DNA of 64,000 nt from contig NZ_BOMV01000060.1 in the NCBI RefSeq assembly GCF_016862375.1, forward strand, positions 62,001 to 126,000, read 5' to 3'. Under the pieces are notes generated by a model. It was not told where the DNA came from. It did no database searches and saw nothing but the letters and a program-made list of their open reading frames with translations. Source of the stretch: Paractinoplanes rishiriensis. GTDB lineage: Bacteria > Actinomycetota > Actinomycetes > Mycobacteriales > Micromonosporaceae. Made by a program: the position numbers and the translations under genes. Shown here piece after piece: positions 42,047-50,629 of the stretch. The number at the start of each line of letters is the position of its first letter. The first letter of the stretch is position 1.

Positions 42047-42073
42047 CTCGGTACCGAAAGCACCTCGGGTACC
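42047..42073. promoter_or_regulatory. two KpnI-like operator candidates upstream of the antitoxin-like gene
   Basis: CTCGGTACCGA at 42047-42057 and CTCGGGTACC at 42064-42073 are similar near-palindromes 17 bp apart, just before the ribosome site. Paired sites like this suit an RHH autorepressor. Confidence 0.4.
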
Positions 42074-42123
42074 TCATCGGGTGCCCCTGATTTGTTTCCC
42101 GGCGCTGGCGTGAGAATGGCTTT

Positions 42124-42708
42124 ATGGCTGACTGGCGTACCAGGAGCGGTGGGGTGCGGATCACCGACCCGCGGGTGATGCGGGCTCTGGCGCATCCCGC
42201 GCGCATTGAGATTGTTGAGTATCTGCATGACACCGGAGCCGTGGTCACCGCCACCGAGTGTGCGGGGATGGTCGGGCTGTCACCCAGTGCCACCTCGTAT
42301 CACCTGCGTGAGCTTGCCAAGTATGGGCTGGTGGAGCAGGCGCCCAGCCGGGGGGACGGGCGGGAACGGGTCTGGCGCAGCGTCGGCACGGGGGTGCACA
42401 TCGACGCCGACCCGGCGGACGGGCCGGACACCCGGGCGGCCTCGCACGCACTCATCGACATGTATCTGAACCGCGACCTGGCCCGCGTACGGCAATGGGT
42501 GGAGCGGCAGGACGACGAGCCGGCGGAATGGCGCGGCGCCAGCGCCATGATGGGGCAGCGGCTGCTGCTCACGCCGGACGAACTTCGTGAGCTGAACGGG
42601 CAGGTCCGCGACCTGCTCGAGCCGTATCGGCTGCGGGACCGGCGGGACACGGCTCCAGAAGGTGCACGAAAAGTTGCGGTCAACTACATGGCGTTTCCGG
42701 AGGTGTGA
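42124..42708 (+). CDS. ArsR-family transcriptional regulator
   Basis: 194 residues. Winged helix ITDPRVMRALAHPARIEIVEYLHDTGAVVTATECAGMVGLSPSATSYHLRELAKYGLVE, then a helical C-terminal effector or dimer domain. No metal-binding CxC motif, so a small-molecule or structural signal is likely. It overlaps or abuts the MFS gene, whose expression it probably controls. Confidence 0.9.
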   Translation: MADWRTRSGGVRITDPRVMRALAHPARIEIVEYLHDTGAVVTATECAGMVGLSPSATSYHLRELAKYGLVEQAPSRGDGRERVWRSVGTGVHIDADPADGPDTRAASHALIDMYLNRDLARVRQWVERQDDEPAEWRGASAMMGQRLLLTPDELRELNGQVRDLLEPYRLRDRRDTAPEGARKVAVNYMAFPEV

Positions 42709-42725
42709 AGGAATGCTTTCGAAGT

Positions 42726-43934
42726 ATGTCCTTCACATCTCGCTGGGGTGACGTCTATCTGGCGGCCGGGGCGCGGGCCGTCTCGGTCTGCGGTGACTTC
42801 CTCGCGGCCACCACGCTGGCCCTCGTGCTGCAGGGCGCCGGGCACGGCGGCCTCGCCATTTCGGGGCTCATGGTGGCGGCCAGCCTGCCGCTGGCCCTGC
42901 TCGTGCCGGTCGCGGGGCGGATCGCCGACCGGGTGGACAGCCGCCGGGTCCTGGTGGTCGCCGGGTTCGGGCAGGCCCTGGTCTGCCTGGTGCTGGCCGG
43001 CACCGACCACCCGGTGGCGATCATCGGGCTGGTGGCGTTGCTCGCCTGCGGGCTGGCGATCGTGCAGCCCACGCTGTCCGCGCTGCTCCCGGACATGGTC
43101 GCCGAGCGGGACCTGGCCAAGGCCAGCGGCATCTATCAGACGGCCGGGGTGCTCGGCATGATGGTCGCCCCGGCGCTGGCCGGGGTTCTGGTCGGGCAGA
43201 TGGGGCCGCGCCTGCCGCTGCTGATCGACGCCGCCTCGTACCTGGCTCTGGTGGTTGCCGGCCTGGCCCTGCGCACCCGGCGGCACCACCGCGGCGGCAG
43301 CGTCACCGCGGCGCAGGTGCCCTACCGGGTGCGCGACGACCGCACGCTCAGCATCATGATCGGCGTGCTGGCCGCCTCGGTCGCCGCGATGAGCTCGATC
43401 AACGTGCTGATGGTCTTTCTGGTACGGGACACGCTCGGCGCGTCCACCACGGTCTACGGGTTGGTCGAGGCCGCCTGGACCGCGGGGATGCTGGTCGGGA
43501 CGGTGGTCTTCGCCCGGTTACCGCGCCGGCTGATGACCGTGCGGGCCGTCCTTCTCACCGTGGTCGTGTCGGGCGTACCGCTGCTCCTTGGTGCAAGCGT
43601 GAGCGTTGCACCCTGGCTGATCCCCCTCTGGATCATCGGCGGGATGGGCAACGGTGGCACCAACGTGCTGGTCATGGTGATCGTCGCCAGCCGTGCCCCG
43701 AGCCGGTCGCGAGGTCGTGCCTTCGCGGCGCTGGGCTCGACCGTCCAGGCCGCCGGGCTGCTCGGTCTCGCCGCCGCCGGGCCGCTGGTCGACCGCTTCG
43801 ACCCTCGGGTGCTGGTCGCCTCGGCCGCCACGCTGAGTCTGATCATCGCGGTAACGTGCCTGATGGTGGTGCGACGCGAAACACCCCAGCCCACCGTCGA
43901 TCCCGAGCGGGTGCGGGATAGCGTCGGAGCATGA
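42726..43934 (+). CDS. MFS transporter
   Basis: About 402 residues, 12 predicted helices. Motif A-like GRIADRVDSRRVLVVAGFGQ between helices 2 and 3; second-half equivalent is weak. A drug or metabolite exporter by family. ATG 42726 has AAGGAA upstream; GTG 42705 in frame would overlap the arsR-type stop. It shares a 4-bp overlap (ATGA) with mqnA, so its level sets mqnA translation. Confidence 0.88.
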   Translation: MSFTSRWGDVYLAAGARAVSVCGDFLAATTLALVLQGAGHGGLAISGLMVAASLPLALLVPVAGRIADRVDSRRVLVVAGFGQALVCLVLAGTDHPVAIIGLVALLACGLAIVQPTLSALLPDMVAERDLAKASGIYQTAGVLGMMVAPALAGVLVGQMGPRLPLLIDAASYLALVVAGLALRTRRHHRGGSVTAAQVPYRVRDDRTLSIMIGVLAASVAAMSSINVLMVFLVRDTLGASTTVYGLVEAAWTAGMLVGTVVFARLPRRLMTVRAVLLTVVVSGVPLLLGASVSVAPWLIPLWIIGGMGNGGTNVLVMVIVASRAPSRSRGRAFAALGSTVQAAGLLGLAAAGPLVDRFDPRVLVASAATLSLIIAVTCLMVVRRETPQPTVDPERVRDSVGA

Positions 43935-44779
43935 GCGACAGCGCCGGTCGGCCCCGGGTCGGGCACATCCAGTTCCTCAACTGCCTGCCGATCTACTGGG
44001 GTCTGATGCGCTCGGGCGCCCTGCTCGACGTCGACCTGCGCAAGGACACCCCCGACCGGCTCAGCGCCGACCTCGTCGCCGGCGACCTGGACATCGGCCC
44101 GATCACGCTCGTCGAATACCTGCGACACGCCGACGACCTGCTCCTGCTGCCCGATCTAGCGGTGGGCAGCGACGGGCCGGTGCTCTCGGTCAACCTGATC
44201 TCCACCCGGCCGCTCGCCGAACTGGACGGCCGCCCGGTGGCGCTCGGGTCCACCTCGCGGACCGGTGTGCTGCTCGCCCAGATGCTGCTGGCCGATCGGT
44301 ACGGCGCCGAGCCGCGGTACTTCCGCTGCCCGCCCGAGCTCACCCAGATGCTGATGGAGGCGGACGCCGGCGTGCTGATCGGCGACCCGGCCCTGCGCGC
44401 GCTCTACGAGGCACCCCGGCACGGGCTCACCGTCACCGACCTGGGCGAGGCCTGGCGCGAGTGGACCGGCCTGCCGATGGTGTTCGCGGTGTGGGCGGTC
44501 CGGCGCGACTACGCGGCCGCCAACCCGGGAGCCGTCAAGGACGTGCACGAGGCCTTCCAGCGTTCCCGTGACCTGTGCCTGGGCGAACTCGACGAGGTGG
44601 CGAGCGCGGCGGCCCGCTGGGAGCCGTTCGACGCCGCGACCCTGGCCACCTACTTCCGCGCCCTGGACTTCTCGCTGGGCGAGCGGCAGATCGCCGGCCT
44701 CCGCGAGTTCGCCCGCCGCGCCACCGCCCGCGGCGAGGTGCCCGCACTGGGCTCCGGCCCGGTTTTCGCCGAAGTTTGA
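43931..44779 (+). CDS. mqnA: chorismate dehydratase
   Basis: First committed enzyme of the futalosine menaquinone pathway: chorismate to 3-enolpyruvyl-benzoate. 282 residues with VGHIQFLNCLPIYWGL, DIGPITLVEYLRHADDLLLLPDLAVGS and GDPALRALYEAP, all MqnA signatures of the periplasmic-binding-like fold. Coupled to an MFS gene, an unusual neighbour. Confidence 0.95.
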   Translation: MSDSAGRPRVGHIQFLNCLPIYWGLMRSGALLDVDLRKDTPDRLSADLVAGDLDIGPITLVEYLRHADDLLLLPDLAVGSDGPVLSVNLISTRPLAELDGRPVALGSTSRTGVLLAQMLLADRYGAEPRYFRCPPELTQMLMEADAGVLIGDPALRALYEAPRHGLTVTDLGEAWREWTGLPMVFAVWAVRRDYAAANPGAVKDVHEAFQRSRDLCLGELDEVASAAARWEPFDAATLATYFRALDFSLGERQIAGLREFARRATARGEVPALGSGPVFAEV

Positions 44780-44839
44780 TCTTCAAGGGCACAGGCCCTA
44801 CGCTCCCGGGACCCCTCGACCAGTGGAAACGGGAATCAC

Positions 44840-46327
44840 ATGCGCCTGCGCCACTTCGGCCTGCCCGCCGCCACGACCGTCCTGGCCCTGACCGTCCTGG
44901 CCCTGACCGTCCTGGCCGCTCCCGTTTCTGCTCCCGCCTTCGCCGAGCCGACTTTTGAGGTGCCGCTCGTCGGGGTGCTGGTCCCCGAGCAGGTGACGGT
45001 GATCGAGGGGACGACCAAGTCGGTCACCGCCACGGTGCTCAACGCCGGCACGGCCACGGCCACGGCGGTGGTGCTCCAGTTCGGCAGCGCCGTCCACCCG
45101 GTCGACCCGGCGGTCGGCCTGAAGGTGCCGGCCGGCTGCGGCGCCCAGGGCTGCGAGGTCGGCGACCTGGCCCCCGGCGGGTCCCGCAGGTTCACCTTCA
45201 CCCTCACGCCCGCGGCCGACGCCACCGCGCTGACCTCGACCTTCGACGTCACGGTCGGCGGCGCCGAGGGCGTGCTCGGCTACCAGTCGCCGGTGACCGT
45301 GGTGCGCGCCAAGGGCGGCCTCGACCTGGAACTCGCCCCGATCGACGACCTGAGGCTGGGCCGCGGCCAGACCGCCGACGTGCCGGTGGCGGTGCGCAAC
45401 GCCGGCACCGAGCGGGTGGACGCGATCGGCCTGGTGATGGTGGCCGAGCCTGGTCTGCAGGGCTTGACGAAGTACCGGAACTGCGCGGTGGACGCCGATC
45501 CCGACCTGAGCATCGTGGTCTGCCTGTTCGAGCAGGAGTTCCCGGCCGGCGCCACGTTCTCGCTGCCGTCCGCCACCCCGCTCCAGATCAAGGTCGCGCC
45601 CGATGCCGGCGGCCCGTACAAGTACTCCGCAGCCGTTGCCGTGGTGGGAGTTCCCCCGCAGGCGCTCGAAGACCTGTCCGAAAAGTCCGGACCAACCCTC
45701 CGGATGTCGGCCACCCCGCCGGCCGGGGACATCAACGAGGACGACAACATCCAGACCTTCGGCGTAGAGGTGGGCAAATCGACGGCCGACTCCGCCGCGA
45801 TCGGCGCGTCTTTTCGGGGAGCGGTGGGCGACAGCGCCTCGATCCAGGTGGGCGTCCGCAACGAGGGCCCGACCGCGGTGATCCCGCCCAGCCTGACCTG
45901 GTTCCAAACCGTCCGGGTCACCATCCCGGCCGGCGTCCGCCTGACCGCCGTGGACGACAACTGCGTGCCCGGCACCGCCTTTGACTTCGCCACCGCGGGC
46001 ACCATCGGGGGCCGCGTCTACACGTGCTTCATCCTGACCTATCTGGGCCGGGGCGCGAGCCACCTCTTCACCTTCACCGCCGAGATCACCGACCCGGCCG
46101 CCAAGCCCGGAGCGGTGGTTGTCGACGGCGGCGTCCAGGACCCGGACCGGTCCAACGACCGCGCCGCCATCGGGGTGCAGTCGACCGCCTCAGGCGAGGG
46201 CGGCGGTCTGCCGGTGACCGGAGCTTCCACGGGTTGGTTCGCGGCCGCCGGGATCGCCTTGCTGCTGCTGGGCCTGACCCTGCACCGTTTGGCTCGCCGC
46301 TGCCGAATAGTCACCGTCGCCGACTGA
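44840..46327 (+). CDS. secreted surface protein with LPXTG-like sortase signal
   Basis: 495 residues. Signal peptide (LALTVLALTVLAAPVSAPAFA), then three or so beta-sandwich, CARDB/DUF11-like repeats (VPVAVRNAGTERVDAIGLVM, IQVGVRNEGPTAVIPPSL), then LPVTGAS, a membrane helix and an Arg-rich tail (HRLARRCR), the layout of a sortase substrate. Cys pairs in the first and third domains may be disulfides. Role: cell-surface adhesion or structure (inference). The signal-peptide DNA contains a 15-bp tandem repeat at 44876-44920. Confidence 0.82.
   Translation: MRLRHFGLPAATTVLALTVLALTVLAAPVSAPAFAEPTFEVPLVGVLVPEQVTVIEGTTKSVTATVLNAGTATATAVVLQFGSAVHPVDPAVGLKVPAGCGAQGCEVGDLAPGGSRRFTFTLTPAADATALTSTFDVTVGGAEGVLGYQSPVTVVRAKGGLDLELAPIDDLRLGRGQTADVPVAVRNAGTERVDAIGLVMVAEPGLQGLTKYRNCAVDADPDLSIVVCLFEQEFPAGATFSLPSATPLQIKVAPDAGGPYKYSAAVAVVGVPPQALEDLSEKSGPTLRMSATPPAGDINEDDNIQTFGVEVGKSTADSAAIGASFRGAVGDSASIQVGVRNEGPTAVIPPSLTWFQTVRVTIPAGVRLTAVDDNCVPGTAFDFATAGTIGGRVYTCFILTYLGRGASHLFTFTAEITDPAAKPGAVVVDGGVQDPDRSNDRAAIGVQSTASGEGGGLPVTGASTGWFAAAGIALLLLGLTLHRLARRCRIVTVAD
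44876..44920 (+). repeat. 15-bp tandem repeat inside a signal-peptide coding region
   Basis: ACCGTCCTGGCCCTG occurs twice in perfect tandem with a third copy differing at its last bases; it encodes TVLAL units of the signal-peptide core. Changes in copy number would stay in frame. Confidence 0.9.
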
Positions 46328-46351
46328 ACCGGGCGTGTTGGCGGTCCAGAT

Positions 46352-46457
46352 CTTGTCGAACTGCGGGGTGCGAGAGTTCGACAGGTTTGAGCGATGGGCG
46401 ATGCTGGCCCGCCAATCTTGTCGACAGGCCGTGCGCGCGGAACTCGAATTCGACAAG
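46352..46457 (+). repeat. four inverted copies of CTTGTCGA-like sequence able to form alternative hairpins
   Basis: CTTGTCGAAC (46352-46361), GTTCGACAGG (46376-46385), CTTGTCGA (46417-46424) and TTCGACAAG (46449-46457). Copies 1-2 and 3-4 pair locally; copy 1 pairs perfectly over 9 bp with copy 4. It follows the surface-protein stop by 25 bp, so a terminator role is possible. Confidence 0.7.
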
Positions 46458-46616
46458 GTCAAGCAGGTCGGTCGCGCGCTGAACCGCGATGGGCTCCCCT
46501 GCTGGGGGTCAGAGCAATAGATATCGTGAAATATCGGGCTTGGGAAGACCGGAAGTGGGTCTGGCGGTCAGGGCGCGACGGTCGTGGAGTGGGCTGATGG
46601 CGGGGCGGGGCGGGGC

Positions 46617-46696
46617 GGGACGGCTGCGGGGCGGGACGGCTGCGGGGCGGGACGGCTGCGCGGCGGGACGGCTGCGCGGCGGGACGGCTGCGGGGC
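46617..46696. repeat. 16-bp minisatellite, five copies
   Basis: Five tandem copies of GGGACGGCTGCGGGGC, with C for G at position 13 in copies 3 and 4. It sits 83 bp past the 3' end of the glycosyltransferase gene. Confidence 0.95.
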
Positions 46697-46778
46697 GGGC
46701 TGAGGTGGACGCCGCGGTCGCTGAGCAGTGCTGATGGAGGGCGCGACGGCTGTGGGCGGGGGCAGCGCGCGACGGCCG

Positions 46779-48047
46779 TCAGTGCACCGGCTGGTCGACC
46801 TGGGTGGGGCCCGCCTGGCGCGGCACCGGCGCATGCCCGGAGCGGAGAGCCGCGCGGGCCGGTTCCGGGCGCATGCCCCTCAGGGTCAGCAGGCTCGCGA
46901 ACAAGCCGGAGAACACCCCGATCGCGCCCAGCCCGATCGCCGTCGCGGACGGTAGTACCAGGCGGATGGTGCCCCTCGGGTCCAGGTCGCCGAAGCCGTG
47001 CCGGCCCCACTCGCCCAGCGCCACGCCGGTGCCGGCCAGGCCCAGCAGGATGAGGGACACGCCGAAGAGGATGGACCGTTCGAAGCTCAGCCAGCGCACC
47101 CACGGGCTGGGTTTCGCGCGGCGCACCAGGCCCTCGAACTGGCCGTACAGCTCCGCGAACGCGCCGAACAGAACGATCTGTGCGCCGGCCAGGACGGCCA
47201 GGCACGCGTACACCAAGGCATTGACGTCGAAGCGCACCCCGGCCACCGTGCGTGACCCGGTGGCCAGGGCGATCGTGGCCAGCAGGCCGGTCAGCAAGAG
47301 GGCGGTGCCGGGCCACAGCAGGGTCCGGCGCGGGGCGAAGACCAGCAGGAAGCGCAGGTGCCGCCAACCGTCGCGCCAGGTGCGCAGGTGGGGCGGGCGG
47401 CTGCGGCCGTCGGGGCGCAGAGTGGTGGGCACCTCGGTCAGGTCGTAGCCGTTCAGCGCGGCGCGCACCACCAGCTCGGAGGCGAACTCCATGCCGGGCA
47501 TCCGCAGGTCGAGGTCGCGGATGCGGTGCCGGTCGAAGCCCCGGATGCCGCAGTGGAAGTCGCCGATGCTGCGCAGGCCGAACAGCCGGCGGCCCAGCCA
47601 GGACAGCACCGGGTTGCCCAGGTAGCGGTGCAGGAAGGGCATGGCGCCCGGTGCGATGCCGCCCCGAAAACGGTTGCCCATCACCACGTCGTGGCCGGCG
47701 CGCAGGCTGTCGATGAACGGGCCCAGGTCGGTGAGGTCGTACGAGTCGTCGGCGTCCGCCATGATCACGTATCGGCTGCGGGCCGCCTCGATGCCGGCGA
47801 TCAGGGCGGCGCCGTAGCCGCGGCGGGGGGCCGTGATGACCCGCGCGCCGGCCCGGCGGGCGATCTCCGGCGAGCCGTCGGTGGAGCCGTTGTCGCTGAC
47901 CAGCACCTCGCCGCGCACGCCCAGCCGGGTCAGCGAACCGAGCGCCTTGCGGACGCACGTCTCCAAGGTCTCGGCCTCATTCAGGCAGGGGAGGAGGACG
48001 GTGACTTCGAGGTTGTCGCCGGCGAAATGGGCACCGCTGGAGGACAT
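46779..48047 (-). CDS. family 2 glycosyltransferase with C-terminal membrane domain (polyprenyl-phosphate sugar synthase-like)
   Basis: 422 residues. GT-A domain: TVLLPCLNEAETLETCV, VSDNGSTDGSPEIA, MADADDSYDLTD (DXD), GDFHCGIRGF and a C-terminal RPDGRSRPPHLRTWRDGWRHL, like dolichyl-phosphate mannose/glucose synthases. Then four helices (about 245-395). Likely charges undecaprenyl phosphate with a sugar for the GT-C-like protein encoded just upstream, whose 3' end it overlaps by 67 bp. ATG 48047 follows a weak GAGA site. Confidence 0.88.
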   Translation of the reverse strand: MSSSGAHFAGDNLEVTVLLPCLNEAETLETCVRKALGSLTRLGVRGEVLVSDNGSTDGSPEIARRAGARVITAPRRGYGAALIAGIEAARSRYVIMADADDSYDLTDLGPFIDSLRAGHDVVMGNRFRGGIAPGAMPFLHRYLGNPVLSWLGRRLFGLRSIGDFHCGIRGFDRHRIRDLDLRMPGMEFASELVVRAALNGYDLTEVPTTLRPDGRSRPPHLRTWRDGWRHLRFLLVFAPRRTLLWPGTALLLTGLLATIALATGSRTVAGVRFDVNALVYACLAVLAGAQIVLFGAFAELYGQFEGLVRRAKPSPWVRWLSFERSILFGVSLILLGLAGTGVALGEWGRHGFGDLDPRGTIRLVLPSATAIGLGAIGVFSGLFASLLTLRGMRPEPARAALRSGHAPVPRQAGPTQVDQPVH

Positions 48048-49426
48048 GGGATCTCGCTTTCGGCGTGCGTGGATGAAGCGGCTGCGATCCGGGTGACAGA
48101 CAGGGCCAGGCCGAGCGGCACGAGCAGCACCGCCGGCACCGCGTAGCGGTAGTCGAAAAGGCTGGTGGCCACGCTGCCGGCGATCAGGCCGAGGCCGGCG
48201 CCGGTGAACAGCAGCGCGTCCGCGGCCGGGCGCCACGAGCGGCGCCGCGGGCGCCAGACCGCTGCCACCAGGGCCAGAACTGCGGCTATCGCATAGAGGG
48301 GGCCGGGGATAACCACAAAGCGGCCGTACGCGTGCAGCACGCGAGCGTCCGCGTTGTCCACCACGAAGGCCGGCGGCGGGTTGTCCTTCGGGCTGTTCGC
48401 CGGCAGGTAGTAGCGCGGCTGGCAGACACCGCCGGGCTCCGCGGGCGGCACCCACTGCAGGGTCAGGCAGTGGCCGATGTCGGTGACCGGCGCCCGCATC
48501 CGTAGGTGCCACGACGTCTGCTCGGCCACCATGCCCAGGTACGCGGCGGGCCGCTGCCGGATCACCGTGTACGCGAACTCGGCGAGCACCGGATCGCCCT
48601 CGACGGTGGGGTACAGGCGCCGGGCCGGACTGGCGAGGCTCCACAACCACTGGTCGGGGCGCTGGTCCCAACTGGCCGGTGCCTCCGGCATGCAGAGTTT
48701 GCGCTGCTCGGCCGTGAGTTCGAGACGGTCGCAGTCGGCGATTGGCATGACCCGCGCGTACAGGAATCGGCCCTGGTACTCGCCGAAGGCGTACGGCCCC
48801 CAGGTCTGGTGGTACCAGAACAGATAGCCGCCCAGGATGGCCGCCACCGGCAGCGCGAAGGCGGCGAGCCGCACCAGGCCGGGCCGCCGCACCAGCAGAT
48901 AGATCGTGACCAGCGCCAGCACCGGCAGCCCCACGGTGCGGGTGACCGCGGCGAAGGCGAGCAGGGCGCCGCCGAGCGCGGCCGCCGGCCAGCCCAGCCG
49001 GTCGCGCCAGGCCAGCAGCATCAGCCCGCCCGCGGTGGCGGCCACGAACGCCGACTCGGCAAGCACGTAGTGCTCGACCGTGACCACCCGGGCGTCCAGC
49101 GCCCACGGCAGCAGGGCGAGCGCGGCCAGCCAGGGCCGGACGCCGCGGCGGCACAGGAAGACGTAGCCGAGCACCAGGACCGCGACGCCGACGACGTGCT
49201 GTGCGAGTGCCAGCCACGCGTACGGGTGACCCACGAAGGGTTTGATCAAAAAGGAATAGCCGTACGGGCGAATGCGGTAGGGCTCGTTGTCCGCGGCGGC
49301 GCTGATGTAGTCGAGGCTGTCCGAGAAGAAGAAGGCATGCGGATACGTCAGTTGGTAGTAGACCCGGAGCGCCACTGCCCCGGCGACCACGACCAGGAAC
49401 AGCGCGTGCCGCCTATGAATAGACAA
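47981..49426 (-). CDS. multi-pass membrane protein, GT-C glycosyltransferase-like
   Basis: 481 residues, about ten helices, an FSDSLDYISAAADNEPYRIRPYGYSFLIKPF first outer loop with Asp, and a large outer domain (about 225-365), the layout of polyprenyl-sugar-dependent (GT39/GT87-like) glycosyltransferases. No precise family is assigned. TTG 49426 preceded by GGATGACAC is the only good start. Operon with the GT2 gene. Confidence 0.78.
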   Translation of the reverse strand: MSIHRRHALFLVVVAGAVALRVYYQLTYPHAFFFSDSLDYISAAADNEPYRIRPYGYSFLIKPFVGHPYAWLALAQHVVGVAVLVLGYVFLCRRGVRPWLAALALLPWALDARVVTVEHYVLAESAFVAATAGGLMLLAWRDRLGWPAAALGGALLAFAAVTRTVGLPVLALVTIYLLVRRPGLVRLAAFALPVAAILGGYLFWYHQTWGPYAFGEYQGRFLYARVMPIADCDRLELTAEQRKLCMPEAPASWDQRPDQWLWSLASPARRLYPTVEGDPVLAEFAYTVIRQRPAAYLGMVAEQTSWHLRMRAPVTDIGHCLTLQWVPPAEPGGVCQPRYYLPANSPKDNPPPAFVVDNADARVLHAYGRFVVIPGPLYAIAAVLALVAAVWRPRRRSWRPAADALLFTGAGLGLIAGSVATSLFDYRYAVPAVLLVPLGLALSVTRIAAASSTHAESEIPCPPAVPISPATTSKSPSSSPA

Positions 49427-49432
49427 GTGTCA

Positions 49433-49506
49433 TCCAAACGGACAGTCCTGATGTGCGCGTGCGAAAGTACCAGCGCCGCGCATCAACGACGAACCGTCCG
49501 TTTGGA
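49433..49506. promoter_or_regulatory. 11-bp inverted repeat flanking the leader of the membrane glycosyltransferase gene
   Basis: TCCAAACGGAC (49433-49443) and GTCCGTTTGGA (49496-49506) are exact reverse complements 52 nt apart, in the 105 bp between the aldo/keto reductase stop and the TTG start at 49426. In minus-strand RNA the inner arm reaches the GGATG ribosome site. Confidence 0.5.
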
Positions 49507-49531
49507 CGAGACCACCTGTGTGAGTGACCTC

Positions 49532-50488
49532 TCAGGAGGTGAGTATGTCGTCGAGGGCCGCGACGTCCTCGGCGGTGAGCTGCCAGGTGGCCGCCTCGGC
49601 GTTCGCCTGCACCTGCTCGGCGGTGGTGGCCCCGGCGATCACGCTGGCCACCGCGGGCCGGGCGGCGAGACCGGCGATCGCCACGTGGAGCAGGCTGTGG
49701 CCGCGCTCGGCGCCGAACGCGGTCAATGCCTCCACGGTGTCCCAGTCGGCGTTCTCCAGCACTCGCCGGTAGCGGTCGAGGGACAGCCGGGTGCCGGACG
49801 CGGGCGTCTCGCCGCGCCGGTACTTGCCGGTGAGCAGGCCGGAGTCGAGCGGGAAGAACGGCAGCAGGCCGAGGCCGAACTGCTCGCAGGCCGGCACCAC
49901 TTCCTCCTCCACACCGCGCTGGAGCAGGCTGTAGTGGTTCTGCGCGCTGATGAACGGGGTCAGGTTGCCGGCCCGGGCGGTCCAGTCGGCGTCCGCGATC
50001 TGCCAGCCGGCGAAGTTCGAGTTGCCCAGGTATCGCACCTTGCCGGACCGGACCAGGTCGTCGAGGGCGGCCAGGGTCTCGTCGATCGGGGTGGCCGGGT
50101 CGGGCCGGTGCATCTGGTAGAGGTCGATGTGGTCGGTCTCGAGCCGGCGCAGCGACGACTCGACCGCGCGCACGATGTACCGCCGGGAGCCGCGGGCGCC
50201 GAAGTCGTTGCCGTTCAGCCCGCCCATGTCCATGCCGAACTTGGTGGCCAGCACCACCTCGTCGCGGCGGCCCTTGAGGGCGGCGCCCAGGCACTCCTCG
50301 GAGGACCCGTGCGGGGTTCCGTAGATGTCGGCGGTGTCGAACAGCGTGATCCCGGCGTCCAGGGCCGCGTCGACGACCTCCCGGGTCCCGTCCAGATCGA
50401 GCTTGCGGCCGAAGTTGTTGCAGCCGATCCCCACCACGGACACGACCAGGCCCGAGGTGCCGAGCCGGCGATAGCGCATCTCACTCAT
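49532..50488 (-). CDS. aldo/keto reductase
   Basis: 318-residue NADPH-dependent oxidoreductase. The catalytic tetrad is visible: FDTADIYG (Asp, Tyr), VVLATKFG (Lys), IDLYQMHRPDP (His). YLGNSNFAGWQI and NADPH-site VIAGATTAEQVQAN complete it. Substrate unknown; YghZ/GPR69A-like group. ATG 50488. Divergent from the glucanase gene across 141 bp. Confidence 0.93.
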   Translation of the reverse strand: MSEMRYRRLGTSGLVVSVVGIGCNNFGRKLDLDGTREVVDAALDAGITLFDTADIYGTPHGSSEECLGAALKGRRDEVVLATKFGMDMGGLNGNDFGARGSRRYIVRAVESSLRRLETDHIDLYQMHRPDPATPIDETLAALDDLVRSGKVRYLGNSNFAGWQIADADWTARAGNLTPFISAQNHYSLLQRGVEEEVVPACEQFGLGLLPFFPLDSGLLTGKYRRGETPASGTRLSLDRYRRVLENADWDTVEALTAFGAERGHSLLHVAIAGLAARPAVASVIAGATTAEQVQANAEAATWQLTAEDVAALDDILTS

Positions 50489-50583
50489 GGGCCGACCCTA
50501 TGCCCGTTTGACGCGACGTTTGCCCGTGGACACCGGCATCCGTACGCATCTATTGACACACAGTCTTAACAATTGTCAGCTGG

Positions 50584-50597
50584 TGAGAGCGCTCTCC
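50584..50597. promoter_or_regulatory. LacI-family (CebR-like) operator candidate
   Basis: GAGAGCGCTCTC (50585-50596) is a perfect 12-bp palindrome centred on CG, close to the actinobacterial CebR-type site TGGGAGCGCTCCCA. It lies 33 bp before the glucanase GTG start. A TTGACA at 50553-50558 may be the -35 element, but no good -10 is seen. Confidence 0.6.
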
Positions 50598-50629
50598 GTC
50601 CCCCACCTGCGGAAAGAGGTGTCTCCCCC

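Larger units (their letters stand above)
46328..46778. other. 451-bp non-coding stretch with repeated stem sequences and a minisatellite
   Basis: No supported gene. The first 130 bp hold four copies, in both orientations, of a TTGTCGA-type motif (46352-46457, listed). The last third holds a 16-bp minisatellite (46617-46696). Between them lies an AT-richer segment with a GATAT/ATATC dyad near 46520-46540. Confidence 0.6.

Noticed and set aside
46328..46560. tRNA gene or insertion-sequence end
   Set aside because: No T-loop consensus, no acceptor stem and no transposase-like frame; only the TTGTCGA repeats stand out.
46617..46696. CRISPR-like tandem repeat
   Set aside because: Units are directly adjacent with no spacers and are 16 bp long; it is a minisatellite.
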